The position numbers were made by a program, and so were the translations under genes. Shown in pieces: positions 15,491-24,362 of a stretch of DNA of 64,000 nucleotides. How positions within the stretch are numbered: the stretch's first letter is position 1; each line of letters begins with the position of its first letter. The notes under the pieces were generated by a model, which was not told where the DNA came from, did not search any database, and saw nothing but the letters and a program-made list of their open reading frames with translations. The DNA comes from Phycisphaeraceae bacterium (GTDB lineage Bacteria; Planctomycetota; Phycisphaerae; Phycisphaerales; UBA1924): positions 62,001 through 126,000 of the forward strand of contig JACKHE010000004.1 in NCBI GenBank assembly GCA_020639135.1. The letters run 5' to 3'.

Positions 15491-18400
15491 TCACGCAAGC
15501 TCCGCCGGCGGCCGCGAGTACACCGGGTGCGTCCCCGGCGTCAGGAAACCGCCCGATTCCCGGATCAGCATCGTGTACAGCAGCGGGATCACCACCAGCG
15601 TCAGCGCCGTCGCGAACGAGTACCCGAAGATGATCGAGTACGTCAGCGGCTGCCAGAACTCGCCGCCCCCCGACAGGTTCAGCGCCAGCGGCGCCAGCCC
15701 GCCGATCGTCGTCACCGTCGTCAGGAACACCGGCCGAAGCCGCAGCTGCCCCGCCAGCACGCACGCCCGCTCCTTCTCCACCCCGACGGCGCGCAGCTGA
15801 TTGATGAAGCTCACCAGCACGATCCCGTCGTTGACCACGATCCCCGCCAGCGCCACCACCCCGATCATCGCCGCCACCGAGAAGTTCAGCCCGATCAGCG
15901 CCAGCCCGAACGACACACCGATCAGGCTCATCGGCACCGCCGCCAGCACGATCAGCGGCTGCACGAAGCTGTTGAACTGCACGATCAGGATCAGCCCCAT
16001 CAGCGCGATCGCCAGCTGCATCGCCAGCTCCAGGTCCTCCACCGCCTCGTCCCGGAACTCGTTCTCGCCGCCGAACTGCACCACCACCTCGCGGTCGCGG
16101 TAGATCTCGCTCTGCGCGCCCTGGCCGCCCCCCGCATCGCCTGACGAGGCCCCCAGCCGCGCGACCAGCTCGCGCTTCACGTCGTCCGCGAGCGTCCCCT
16201 CGTCCAGCGAAGCGCTGACCGCGATCATCCGCTTCCGGTCGTACCGCTTGATCTGGTTCGGCTCGACCACCCGCCGCACGTCCGCCACCTGGTCCAGGCT
16301 CACCACGCGCCCGCTCGCCGTGCGCACCGGCAGGTCCTTCAGGTCGCTCAGCGTCCGCCGCGTGTCCGCCGTCGAACGCACCCGGATGTCGAACTCCTCA
16401 TCGCCGCCGAAATCGACGTCCGTCACCTCCACGCCCCGCAGCGCAGAAGACAGCGCCCGAGCGATGTCCACCGTCGTCACGCCGAAGAAACCCGCCACCT
16501 CCCGGATCGGCGTCGCCCGGTACTGCGGCCGCAGCCGGTGCGAGCTGCTGACGTCCGTCGTCCCCGGGATCGACGCGACGATCGACTCGACCTCGTCCGC
16601 ACGCTCCGCCAGCCGCTCGATCGAGATCGAGTCATCGCCCAGCACGCGCACATAGATGTCCGATCCCGTCGGCGGGCCCTCCGTCGGCGCCCGGAGCTCC
16701 ACCCGCACCCCCGGCATGTCCGGGAGCTCCGCGCGGATCGCGTCGATGATCTCGTTCACGCTCCGGTCGCGGTCCTGCTCCAGCGTCAGCTCGCAGAAGA
16801 TCCGCGCAAACTCCGGCCCCGACTCCCACGACGCCTCCAGCCGCGTGGACAGCGCGCTCGTCTCCCCGATCGTCGTCGTCGGCTGCACCGGCGCCCCGCC
16901 CTTGACCGGGTGGTGCCACTCCTCGGGGCGGATCGCGCGCAGCATCGCCTCCTCGACGCGCGACGCCGCCACCACAGCGCCGGTCTCCATGTCCGTGCCC
17001 ATCGGCGTCTCGACGTACGCCTCGATCTGAGCGATGTCGCTCTCCGGGAAGAACTCGAATCCCAGCGCGCCGGTGATCGCCAGGACCGCCGGCGTCGCCA
17101 GCGTCAGCGCCGTCAGCGCGATCACCAGCCGGCGGTGCTCCATCGAACGCCGGATCACCCTCCCGTACAGCCTCGACAGCGCCGTCGCCTCCGCCATCTT
17201 CGAGATCGCCACGGGGTCGATCTCACCCGTCGCGCTCGAGTGCCCCCCGTCCACCGCCTTGCGCAGCTTCTTCTTCGCCGGCTTCATCACGTACACCGAC
17301 AGCGCCGGCAGCAGGAAGTGGTCCACCAGCAGGCTCGCCCCCAGCGCGAAGATCACCACCGTCGGCATCGTCCCCATGAAGTCGCCCATCACGCCACGAA
17401 CGACGTACATCGGAGCGAACGCCGCGATCGTCGTCAGGTCCGCGCTGAGCACCGCGGGGCCCACCTCCCGGATCCCCAGCTTCGCCGCGTCCACCGGCGA
17501 CTGCCCCATCTCCCGGTGCCTGTAGATGTTCTCCCCGACGATCAGCGCGCCGTCCACCACCATCCCGATCACCAGGATCAGCGAGAACAGCGACATGTTG
17601 TTGATCGCAAGGTCCTCGAAGAACGTCCGCTTGGCCAGCAGCATCAGCGCCGCCGCCACCACCAGCGAGAACGGGATCGCGATCGAGATCAGCAGCGCGT
17701 TCCGCCACCCCATGAACACCGTCAGCACCAGAACCACCAGGGCCATCCCGAACACCGCGCTCGAACCCAGCTGATCGAACATGATCCGGATCTCGCGACC
17801 CTGCGACCGGTTCGTCCCGATCAGCAGCCCACCCGCGCCGTCCAACCCCGCCGACATCCCACGCTGCTGCGCGAAAGCCCCCACCAGCGCCTCGATCTTG
17901 TCCGCCAGCGCCAGCACGTTGATGTCCTTCATCCCCATCGCCTGCAGCACCACCGCGTCCCGGCCGCCGTACCGCGCGATGCTCGTCTGCGGCTCGTACC
18001 CGAACGCGACCTCCGCCACGTCCCCGAGCCGCACGATCGACCCGTCCCGCTCCTCCACCGGAAGTCCCCGCACCTCGTCCAGGTCCGCGAAGCGACCGTC
18101 GAACCGCACCCGCCGCTCGATCCCCGCGCGCTCCAGCTCCCCCGTGGGCAGGTCGATGTTCCCCCGCTCCAGCGCCGCGATCACGTCAGCGCTCGTCAGC
18201 CGCTGCTCCGCCAGACGCTCAGGGGCCAGCAGCACCGACACCTCACGCTGCCGGCGCCCGAACTCCTGCACCACCCGCACACCCTCGAGCTCCTCGATCC
18301 GGTCCTTCAGCTCGTCCGCCAGCGTGTACCGCTCCCCGGGCTCGCCCCCCGCCAGGAACACCTGCACCACCGGCCACCCCTCGAAGTCGATCTCCTGCAG

Positions 18401-18841
18401 CACCGGCCCCGGGTCCGTCTGCGCCCGCGCCGGGAACTCCCCCTTGATCCGGTTGACCAGCTCCTGCACGTCCTGCTTCGCGTCCCGGATGTCCACCCCG
18501 TCCTGGAAGAAGAACTGCACCAGCCCCGCGCCGTACAACGCCTGCGACTGCAGCCCCCCGTCCTCGTCCAGGTCGCTCAGCTCGCCCGCCGCCTCCTCCT
18601 CGATCTTCCGCACGATCTGCGTGTCGTTCGTCAGCGGCTGCGCGCCGGGGTTCGACACCGCCACCATCACGATCGGCAGCTTGATCCGCGGCGTCCGCTC
18701 CTTGGGCAGCGTCCGCACGCCCAGCAGACCGAACAGCGTCAGCGCCAGCGCCACCACCAGCACGATCCGCGGATGCTCGACCGATTGCTCGCTGATCTTC
18801 AATCCAGGCGCCTTCCCGCGTTCCCGCTCAACGACCCCCAA
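15491..18841 (-). CDS. RND-family efflux permease (AcrB/CusA-like)
   Basis: This 1116-aa inner-membrane protein is a proton-driven exporter of the resistance-nodulation-division family. It has the duplicated plan: one TM near residue 25, a large periplasmic domain, TM2-6, and then the same again. The transmembrane 4 motif GMVVDGALIVGEN (about residues 422-434) keeps the proton-relay aspartate followed by Gly, as in CusA-type rather than the double-Asp AcrB-type pumps. No periplasmic adaptor or outer-membrane channel gene is adjacent, so its partners must be encoded elsewhere. It follows pdxH by 27 nt in the same direction. The substrate is unknown. Confidence 0.92.
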   Translation of the reverse strand: MGVVERERGKAPGLKISEQSVEHPRIVLVVALALTLFGLLGVRTLPKERTPRIKLPIVMVAVSNPGAQPLTNDTQIVRKIEEEAAGELSDLDEDGGLQSQALYGAGLVQFFFQDGVDIRDAKQDVQELVNRIKGEFPARAQTDPGPVLQEIDFEGWPVVQVFLAGGEPGERYTLADELKDRIEELEGVRVVQEFGRRQREVSVLLAPERLAEQRLTSADVIAALERGNIDLPTGELERAGIERRVRFDGRFADLDEVRGLPVEERDGSIVRLGDVAEVAFGYEPQTSIARYGGRDAVVLQAMGMKDINVLALADKIEALVGAFAQQRGMSAGLDGAGGLLIGTNRSQGREIRIMFDQLGSSAVFGMALVVLVLTVFMGWRNALLISIAIPFSLVVAAALMLLAKRTFFEDLAINNMSLFSLILVIGMVVDGALIVGENIYRHREMGQSPVDAAKLGIREVGPAVLSADLTTIAAFAPMYVVRGVMGDFMGTMPTVVIFALGASLLVDHFLLPALSVYVMKPAKKKLRKAVDGGHSSATGEIDPVAISKMAEATALSRLYGRVIRRSMEHRRLVIALTALTLATPAVLAITGALGFEFFPESDIAQIEAYVETPMGTDMETGAVVAASRVEEAMLRAIRPEEWHHPVKGGAPVQPTTTIGETSALSTRLEASWESGPEFARIFCELTLEQDRDRSVNEIIDAIRAELPDMPGVRVELRAPTEGPPTGSDIYVRVLGDDSISIERLAERADEVESIVASIPGTTDVSSSHRLRPQYRATPIREVAGFFGVTTVDIARALSSALRGVEVTDVDFGGDEEFDIRVRSTADTRRTLSDLKDLPVRTASGRVVSLDQVADVRRVVEPNQIKRYDRKRMIAVSASLDEGTLADDVKRELVARLGASSGDAGGGQGAQSEIYRDREVVVQFGGENEFRDEAVEDLELAMQLAIALMGLILIVQFNSFVQPLIVLAAVPMSLIGVSFGLALIGLNFSVAAMIGVVALAGIVVNDGIVLVSFINQLRAVGVEKERACVLAGQLRLRPVFLTTVTTIGGLAPLALNLSGGGEFWQPLTYSIIFGYSFATALTLVVIPLLYTMLIRESGGFLTPGTHPVYSRPPAELA

Positions 18842-18868
18842 CCATTCGCATCAACATCAAGCCCGGAT

Positions 18869-19561
18869 TCAAGGTTGCAGCCGCGTGCTCGACCATGAAC
18901 CGCACGCGAACCCGTCACCCTCGCGCGTCAGCGTCCTCGACCACCGCGCCCGGTCGTGCACCCGCGACTTCTGCCCGGCCCACAGCTCCACATGCTCCGC
19001 CCACACGCGGAACCCGCCCCACGTCGGCGGCCGCGGGACCTCCGCCTCCGGGTCGTCCAGCTTCACGCCAAGCTCCAGCATCGCCCTCGTCACCCGCGCC
19101 ATCAGCGCCGCGCGCGACCCGATCGGCCGCGACTGCTCGCTCGCCCACGCCCCGATCCGGCTCGCCACCGACCGCGTCGCGAAGTACGCATCGCTCTCCG
19201 CCGCAGGCGACTGCACCGCCACCCCTTCGATCCGGACCTGCCGGTCCCACGAATCCCAGTGCAGCAGCAGCGCCACCCGAGGATTCGCCTCGATCTCCCG
19301 CGCCTTCCGGCTCTGCAGGTTCGTGTAGAAGATCACATACCCCGGATCGACCACCAACTCTTTGCACAGCACCGCCCGCAGCGACGGCGCCCCACCCTCG
19401 CCCACCGTCGCGACGTACATCGCGTTCGCGTTCGGCTGGATCCGCTCCGCCCACGCCCGGTCCAGCCAAGCCTTCGCCATCGGCATCGGGTCCGCCGGAA
19501 GCTCGTCCGGCAGCCGCTCGGCTAGGGGGTACAGCTCGTCTGTCGGCGTGGAATCGGGCAT
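18869..19561 (-). CDS. pdxH: Pyridoxamine/pyridoxine 5'-phosphate oxidase
   Basis: This 230-aa flavoprotein makes pyridoxal 5'-phosphate from PNP or PMP using FMN. Family signatures are visible: 'AMYVATVGEGGAPSLRAVLCKE', 'VIFYTNLQSRKAREIEANPRVALLLHW', 'RQVRIEGVAV', 'ASEQSRPIGSR' and a C-terminal R-L-x-P end. 'WGGFRVWAEHVELWAGQKSRVHDR' is the usual substrate and FMN-binding tail. The start at 19561 has GTAGGA 9 nt upstream and gives the normal length; the longer open frame upstream is discarded. It lies just upstream of the RND gene in the same direction and diverges from dnaB. Confidence 0.95.
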   Translation of the reverse strand: MPDSTPTDELYPLAERLPDELPADPMPMAKAWLDRAWAERIQPNANAMYVATVGEGGAPSLRAVLCKELVVDPGYVIFYTNLQSRKAREIEANPRVALLLHWDSWDRQVRIEGVAVQSPAAESDAYFATRSVASRIGAWASEQSRPIGSRAALMARVTRAMLELGVKLDDPEAEVPRPPTWGGFRVWAEHVELWAGQKSRVHDRARWSRTLTREGDGFACGSWSSTRLQP

Positions 19562-19693
19562 CGGACGCCATCCTACGCGGTGATACGCCGTTGAGACCCG
19601 TTCCACAACCTGTCGGTAGCACACCAAAGTGTCCACCGACCGCCGCCCCGCCCCGGACTTCGATACGTTGTGGGGTCTCATCGAGGAACCACG

Positions 19694-21328
19694 TTGCCAG
19701 ACGCCCCCACCACCGCGCCCGACCGACCCCGCCCCGACGCCCGCCGCGCCAGCCGCCCCGATGCCGGCCCCGCGCTCGCCAAGCTCCTCGACGCACTCCC
19801 GCCCAGCTCACCCGAGGCGGAGATGTCCCTGCTCGGCGCCCTCATCCTCGATCCCAAGGTCGTCGCCGACGTGATCCAGATCATCCGCACCGGCGATGCC
19901 TTCTACGCCCCGGCACACGCCGCCATCTACGACGCCATCGTCACCAACTACGACTTCCACCAGTCCGGCGACATCGTCCAACTCGCCGAATCCCTCAAAC
20001 AGACCGGCGCCCTCGACGCCGTCGGAGGCGTCAACTACCTCGTCCGGCTGGGCGAGGCCGTCCCCTCCACCACCTCCGCCCCCCACTACGCGCGCATCGT
20101 CGCCGAGAACGCCAGGCTCCGCCGGCTCATCGACGCCGCCGGGCAGATGCTCTACGACGCCCACCACGCCGGCGACTTCGGGCCCGACGGCGCCCGCGAG
20201 GTCCTCGACAAGGCCGAGCGACTCATCTTCGAGATCGCCGAGCAGTCCCAGACCAACGACGCCGAGCACCTCAAGGAGCTCCTCCACCGAGCCCTCGAGA
20301 TCCTCGAATCCTCAGAAGGCCGGGCCGTCACCGGCGTCGCCACCGGATACCCCGACCTCGACGAGATGACCAGCGGCCTCCAGCCCGGCGAACTCGTCAT
20401 CGTCGCCGCACGCCCCTCCATGGGAAAGACCGCCCTCGCGCTCAACCTCGCCGAGCAGATCGCCCTCAGCGGCGCCCACGGAAAACGCGCCCCCGTCGCC
20501 TTCTTCAGCCTCGAGATGTCCCGCCAGGCCGTCGCCAGCCGAATCATGTGCGCCCGCTCCGGCGTGGATTCCCACCTCGTCCGCACCAACCGACTCAACG
20601 AGGAGCACTACCGCAAACTCATCCAGGCCTGCGGCGACCTCGCCGAAGCGCCCATCTACATCGACGACACCCCCTCCATGACCATCCTCGCGCTCCGCGC
20701 CCGCGCCCGGCGACTCGCCGCGCAGCACGGCGTCAAGTGCATCATGATCGACTACCTCCAGCTCCTCACCGCCCCCGGCTCGGCGCGCGAGTCCCGCCAG
20801 GTCGAGGTCTCCGCCATCAGCCGCGGCATCAAGGCCCTCGCCCGCGAGCTCGACGTCCCCGTCGTCTGCCTCGCCCAGCTCAACCGTGGTTCGGAGCAGC
20901 GCGAAGGGCACAAGCCGCGCATGAGCGACCTCCGCGAGTCCGGCTCCATCGAGCAGGACGCCGACGTCATCGCGCTGCTCCACCGTGAGGAGTACTACCA
21001 CGCCGCCGACCCCGAATGGGCCGAGGAGAACCCCGAGCGCGTCGGCATGGCCGAGCTCATCATCGCCAAGCAGCGCAACGGCCCGACCGGGACCGTCAAC
21101 CTCGTCTGGGACAACCGGACCACCCGCTTCAAACCCCACGCCGGCTACGGATACACGCACCAGAGCGCCCACTACGAGCCCAAGCCCGCCTACAGCGCCC
21201 CGGCTCCGTCAACATCATCATCCTTCGCGCGCCCGGAAGCCCCCTTCGACCCCACCAGCGCACCAAGATCCGCCCCCGACGAACGCCGAGACTGGGACGA
21301 CGAAGACATCGACGACCTGCCGATCTGA
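19694..21328 (+). CDS. dnaB: Replicative DNA helicase DnaB
   Basis: This roughly 544-aa protein is the hexameric helicase that unwinds DNA at the fork. An N-terminal helical domain ('SPEAEMSLLGALILDP') is followed by a RecA-like motor. The Walker A motif is 'ARPSMGKTALAL' near residue 240, Walker B is 'IMIDYLQLL' near residue 350, and 'LAQLNRGSEQR' and 'DLRESGSIEQDADV' follow. The TTG at 19694 is preferred because GAGGA lies 6 nt upstream; a GTG at 19670 is also possible. No intein is present. The last ~60 residues are a low-complexity Pro/Ser/Ala linker ending in the acidic tip D-D-E-D-I-D-D-L-P-I, which resembles the C-terminal peptide of single-stranded DNA-binding protein. Confidence 0.96.
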   Translation: MPDAPTTAPDRPRPDARRASRPDAGPALAKLLDALPPSSPEAEMSLLGALILDPKVVADVIQIIRTGDAFYAPAHAAIYDAIVTNYDFHQSGDIVQLAESLKQTGALDAVGGVNYLVRLGEAVPSTTSAPHYARIVAENARLRRLIDAAGQMLYDAHHAGDFGPDGAREVLDKAERLIFEIAEQSQTNDAEHLKELLHRALEILESSEGRAVTGVATGYPDLDEMTSGLQPGELVIVAARPSMGKTALALNLAEQIALSGAHGKRAPVAFFSLEMSRQAVASRIMCARSGVDSHLVRTNRLNEEHYRKLIQACGDLAEAPIYIDDTPSMTILALRARARRLAAQHGVKCIMIDYLQLLTAPGSARESRQVEVSAISRGIKALARELDVPVVCLAQLNRGSEQREGHKPRMSDLRESGSIEQDADVIALLHREEYYHAADPEWAEENPERVGMAELIIAKQRNGPTGTVNLVWDNRTTRFKPHAGYGYTHQSAHYEPKPAYSAPAPSTSSSFARPEAPFDPTSAPRSAPDERRDWDDEDIDDLPI

Positions 21329-21349
21329 TGAACCCGTACCACTGCTGAA

Positions 21350-21387
21350 CCCGTGCCACTACCCAGCTCCGCTGGGTAGTGCTTCTC
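21350..21387 (+). repeat. Dispersed hairpin repeat, copy D
   Basis: The arm CACTACCCAGC (21357-21367) pairs perfectly with GCTGGGTAGTG (21371-21381) around TCC. Flanks CCCGTGC and CTTCTC match the family. Compared with copy B the arms differ at several positions, and every change is compensated. A half unit (CCCGTACCACTGCT) lies just before it at 21333. It sits 22 nt after the dnaB stop. Confidence 0.78.
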
Positions 21388-21443
21388 TATTCTGGGCCGG
21401 GCGCCGTGGAAATGCGCAGCAGTACCACGACAGAACGCCCCCC

Positions 21444-22454
21444 CTAATAAAGAATCTCCCCCTCCGCATGATGCGCCGACGCCTCCACCGTCGCGCTCAC
21501 CCCCGTGAACTCGCTCCCCGCCGGGTACCACAGCGTCGCGTCGGTGTTCGCCGTTTTCCGGTCCAGCGCGCGCGACGACCCGTCGAAGAACATCACGTTG
21601 ATCACGCCCCGGTGCCGGTACGACAGCTTCCAGTTGTCCTCGTGCACCGCCCCGCGCGTCTCGTCGGCGAACTGGGGCCGGTTCGGCTGGCTCCCGTACG
21701 CCGTGGACGCCGCGTAGATTGGCCCCGACGTCGTGAACGACCCGAAATACTTCGGAACCGGGTTGATGTCGAAATCCAGCACGCCCGTGCGCGTCAGGTA
21801 CCGCGTCCCGTCCGCGACGAACACCTTCCCCGCCGGGTTCCCCACCTCCGTCGTCATCGGCTTGTACCGCTCCGGAACCACCGCCGGACCCCGCCACCGG
21901 TACGTCACGTACTGCGTGGGCTTCCACCACGGCCCGCGCAGATGAAACGCCGCCGGCGAGAGATAGCTGATCTGCCGGAACCCCTCCAGCTCCTGGATCG
22001 CGCGGAAGTCCTCCGCGTCGCCCGGCGGGTAGGGCCGCTCGTACAGCGCATCGCACCCATCATCGGCGTCGGGGCACGCCAGCCAGTCGAACAGCTGCGC
22101 CGTCCGCCGCGCCCGGTTGGCCGACAGCCCGAGCTCCTCGCCCAGGCACGGGCTCATCCAGTCGAACGTGCTCACCGGCGTCGAGGGCGTCGTGTTCCCC
22201 AGCATCGCCTCGCGGTTCGCCAGCGCCCCCATGAACCGCAGCCCCTCACGATTCACACCCGGCAGGTTCGACCGGTTCGAGATCGTGTACTGCGCCATCC
22301 CCAGGTGCAGCGCCCGCTGCTGCGCCAGGCACACCGTCCGCCGCGAGCTCGCCCGGACCCCCAGCACCACCGACGTCGAGATCCCGACCATCGTCGAGGC
22401 CACCCCCATCGCCACCGCCAGCTCGATCAGCGTCATCCCGCGCCGCGTGCGCAT
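21444..22454 (-). CDS. Prepilin-like H-X9-DG protein
   Basis: This ~336-aa exported protein has a type IV prepilin/type II secretion N-terminus. A short basic leader is followed by G-M-T-L-I-E-L and a ~20-residue hydrophobic helix; cleavage is expected after the Gly. Near the C-terminus 'HRGVINVMFFDG' fits exactly the H-X9-DG motif of the large planctomycete pseudopilin family (often labelled DUF1559). The many aromatic and Tyr/Trp-rich strands are typical of the secreted part. The ATG at 22454 (MRTRRG) gives a normal leader length; an ATG 11 codons upstream is possible, and neither has a clear ribosome binding site. Planctomycetes carry many such proteins, whose exact role is not established. 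Confidence 0.85.
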   Translation of the reverse strand: MRTRRGMTLIELAVAMGVASTMVGISTSVVLGVRASSRRTVCLAQQRALHLGMAQYTISNRSNLPGVNREGLRFMGALANREAMLGNTTPSTPVSTFDWMSPCLGEELGLSANRARRTAQLFDWLACPDADDGCDALYERPYPPGDAEDFRAIQELEGFRQISYLSPAAFHLRGPWWKPTQYVTYRWRGPAVVPERYKPMTTEVGNPAGKVFVADGTRYLTRTGVLDFDINPVPKYFGSFTTSGPIYAASTAYGSQPNRPQFADETRGAVHEDNWKLSYRHRGVINVMFFDGSSRALDRKTANTDATLWYPAGSEFTGVSATVEASAHHAEGEILY

Positions 22455-22593
22455 CACAACAGCCCCATCCGGATCGACATGATCCATACGATGCGCCGCC
22501 GTGCGCCGGTGCGATCATCCCTGCGCCGGGCACCCTATCAGGGCGCCAACACACCCGCAGCAGACCATCCCCGTCCACCGGCTTTCCACGCCC

Positions 22594-23202
22594 TCACCGA
22601 GCCTTCGCGGCCCCGGATCCACCACCATCGGCCCCGACCAGCGGCCCCAGCGCCAGATCAATCCCCGGAAACTCCCCCAGCGCCCCGCCCCCCGCGCGCA
22701 CGTGAACCGGGACCTCCAGCCCCGCATCCCGCAGCGCCGCCGCCATCGCCGAGTTGCTGTTCGTCCCGATCAGGACATAAGGCGTGTCCCACACCCGGTC
22801 CCGCTCCAGCGCCCGCGCCTGCTCCACGGTGATCGTCCACTCCGCCTCCAGCCGATCGTCCGCATCACCGAACGCCGGACGCAGCCGCACACCCGGCGTC
22901 ATCCGCGCCACCCTCGGCGCCAGCAGCGCCCCCGTCGCGTCACGCCGCTCCGCGTAATCCGCGCGGTACGACTCCGTCGTGAACTCCACCACCTGATTCA
23001 GCTCATCATGCCCCGCCGGCGCCTCGATCGACAGGTACAGGTGCCGCCCCCGCCCCGCCACCACCCAGCTCCGCAGCTCGCACCGGCACACCGCCGCCGG
23101 CGCCGAAAGCGACGACCCCGCGCCCACCCGCGCCGGCGCCTCCCCGCAGGCGACCACCGCCAGCGCAACAACCAGCCCCAGCGCCGCGCGCAAAGCCCTC
23201 AC
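22594..23202 (-). CDS. Putative lipoprotein, coupled to class I aldolase
   Basis: This 202-aa protein begins with GTG overlapping the stop of the aldolase gene (GTGA), so it is translationally coupled. The N-terminus is a lipoprotein signal (MRALRAALGLVVALAVVAC). A second segment, 'CRCELRSWVVAGRGRHLYLSIEAP', starts a beta-rich region. The C-terminal part, 'DTPYVLIGTNSNSAMAAALRDAGL', looks alpha/beta. I do not recognise a family. Larger open frames extending upstream overlap the aldolase and are not used. Its position suggests co-expression with the aldolase, but I see no functional link. Confidence 0.7.
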   Translation of the reverse strand: MRALRAALGLVVALAVVACGEAPARVGAGSSLSAPAAVCRCELRSWVVAGRGRHLYLSIEAPAGHDELNQVVEFTTESYRADYAERRDATGALLAPRVARMTPGVRLRPAFGDADDRLEAEWTITVEQARALERDRVWDTPYVLIGTNSNSAMAAALRDAGLEVPVHVRAGGGALGEFPGIDLALGPLVGADGGGSGAAKAR

Positions 23203-24254
23203 GCGATCGTCACCGATGAATCCAGGTACACGTCCTGGATCGCGTGCAGCAGCTTCACCCCGTCGGCCATCGGACGCTGGAACGCCTTCCGCCCCGAGAT
23301 CAGCCCCATCCCGCCCGCGCGCTTGTTGATCACCGCCGTCCGCACCGCCTCCGCCAGATCCCCCGCCCCCGACGATGCCCCGCCGCTGTTGATCAACCCC
23401 GAACGGCCCATGAAGCAACAGGCAAGCTGGTACCGGCACAGCTCGATCGGGTGATCCCCCGGCGTCATCTCCGAGTACACCCGCCGGTCCGTCTTCGCGA
23501 ACTTCAGCGCGTTGAACAGCCCGTTGTTCTCCGGCAGCTTCTGCTTGATGATGTCCGCCTGGATCGTCACCCCGAGGTGATTCGCCTGCCCCGTCCCGTC
23601 CGCCGACGCGTGGTAGTCCGTCCCGTCCACCTTGAACGCGCTATTCCTTAAATAGCACCACAGCACCGTCACCATCCCCAGCGCGTGCGCCTCCTCGAAC
23701 GCCTCGCTGATCTCCACAAGCTGCCGACGAGACTCCGCCGACCCCCAGTAGATCGTCGCCCCGACCGCAACCGCACCCATCTCGAACGCCTGCCGCACCG
23801 ACCCGAACATCGTCTGATCGTACGTGTTCGGATAGCTCATCAGCTCGTTGTGGTTCAGCTTCACCAGCAGCGGGATCCGGTGCGCATACTTCCGCGCCAC
23901 CGAGCCCAGCGCGCCGAACGTCGAAGCCACCGCGTTGCACCCACCCTCGATCGCCAGCTCGCAGATGTTCGACGGATCGAAGTACGCCGGGTTCGGCGCA
24001 AACGACGACCCCGCCGTGTGCTCGATCCCCTGGTCCACCGGCAGGATCGACACGTACCCCGTCCCGCCCAACCTTCCATGCCCCAGCAGCGCCTGGAAGT
24101 TCCGCAGCACCGCCGGCGAACGATCGCTCTGCGACACCACGCGCTCCACGAAGTCCGGCCCCGGCAGGTGCAGCGCATCCCGACGGACGCCCCTGCACTC
24201 GTACCCCAGCAGACCCTCCGCCTCCCCGCCCAGCAGCTCCGCAACTCCCGACAT
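23199..24254 (-). CDS. Class I fructose-bisphosphate aldolase (DhnA/FbaB type)
   Basis: This 351-aa protein should cleave fructose 1,6-bisphosphate by a Schiff-base mechanism. It resembles the archaeal/DhnA-type class I aldolases. Indicative segments are 'VSILPVDQGIEHTAGSSFAPNPAYFDP', 'LLVKLNHNELMSYPNTYDQ', 'GAVAVGATIYWGS' and, near the end, 'SGRKAFQRP'. The start at 24254 has GGAG 9 nt upstream and removes ten residues from the longest frame. It is divergent from a class II aldolase gene only 108 nt away, so two unrelated enzymes of the same reaction share one promoter region. One may serve gluconeogenesis and the other glycolysis; this is inferred. Confidence 0.92.
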   Translation of the reverse strand: MSGVAELLGGEAEGLLGYECRGVRRDALHLPGPDFVERVVSQSDRSPAVLRNFQALLGHGRLGGTGYVSILPVDQGIEHTAGSSFAPNPAYFDPSNICELAIEGGCNAVASTFGALGSVARKYAHRIPLLVKLNHNELMSYPNTYDQTMFGSVRQAFEMGAVAVGATIYWGSAESRRQLVEISEAFEEAHALGMVTVLWCYLRNSAFKVDGTDYHASADGTGQANHLGVTIQADIIKQKLPENNGLFNALKFAKTDRRVYSEMTPGDHPIELCRYQLACCFMGRSGLINSGGASSGAGDLAEAVRTAVINKRAGGMGLISGRKAFQRPMADGVKLLHAIQDVYLDSSVTIA

Positions 24255-24362
24255 CGCTCGATTCTCCTTCAAAGTCAGACCCAAAAATCAGACTATCATG
24301 ATGACTCAACCCAATCATACCCGCGGCCACGCCACGCGCCACCGACGAAAGGAACCACCGAA

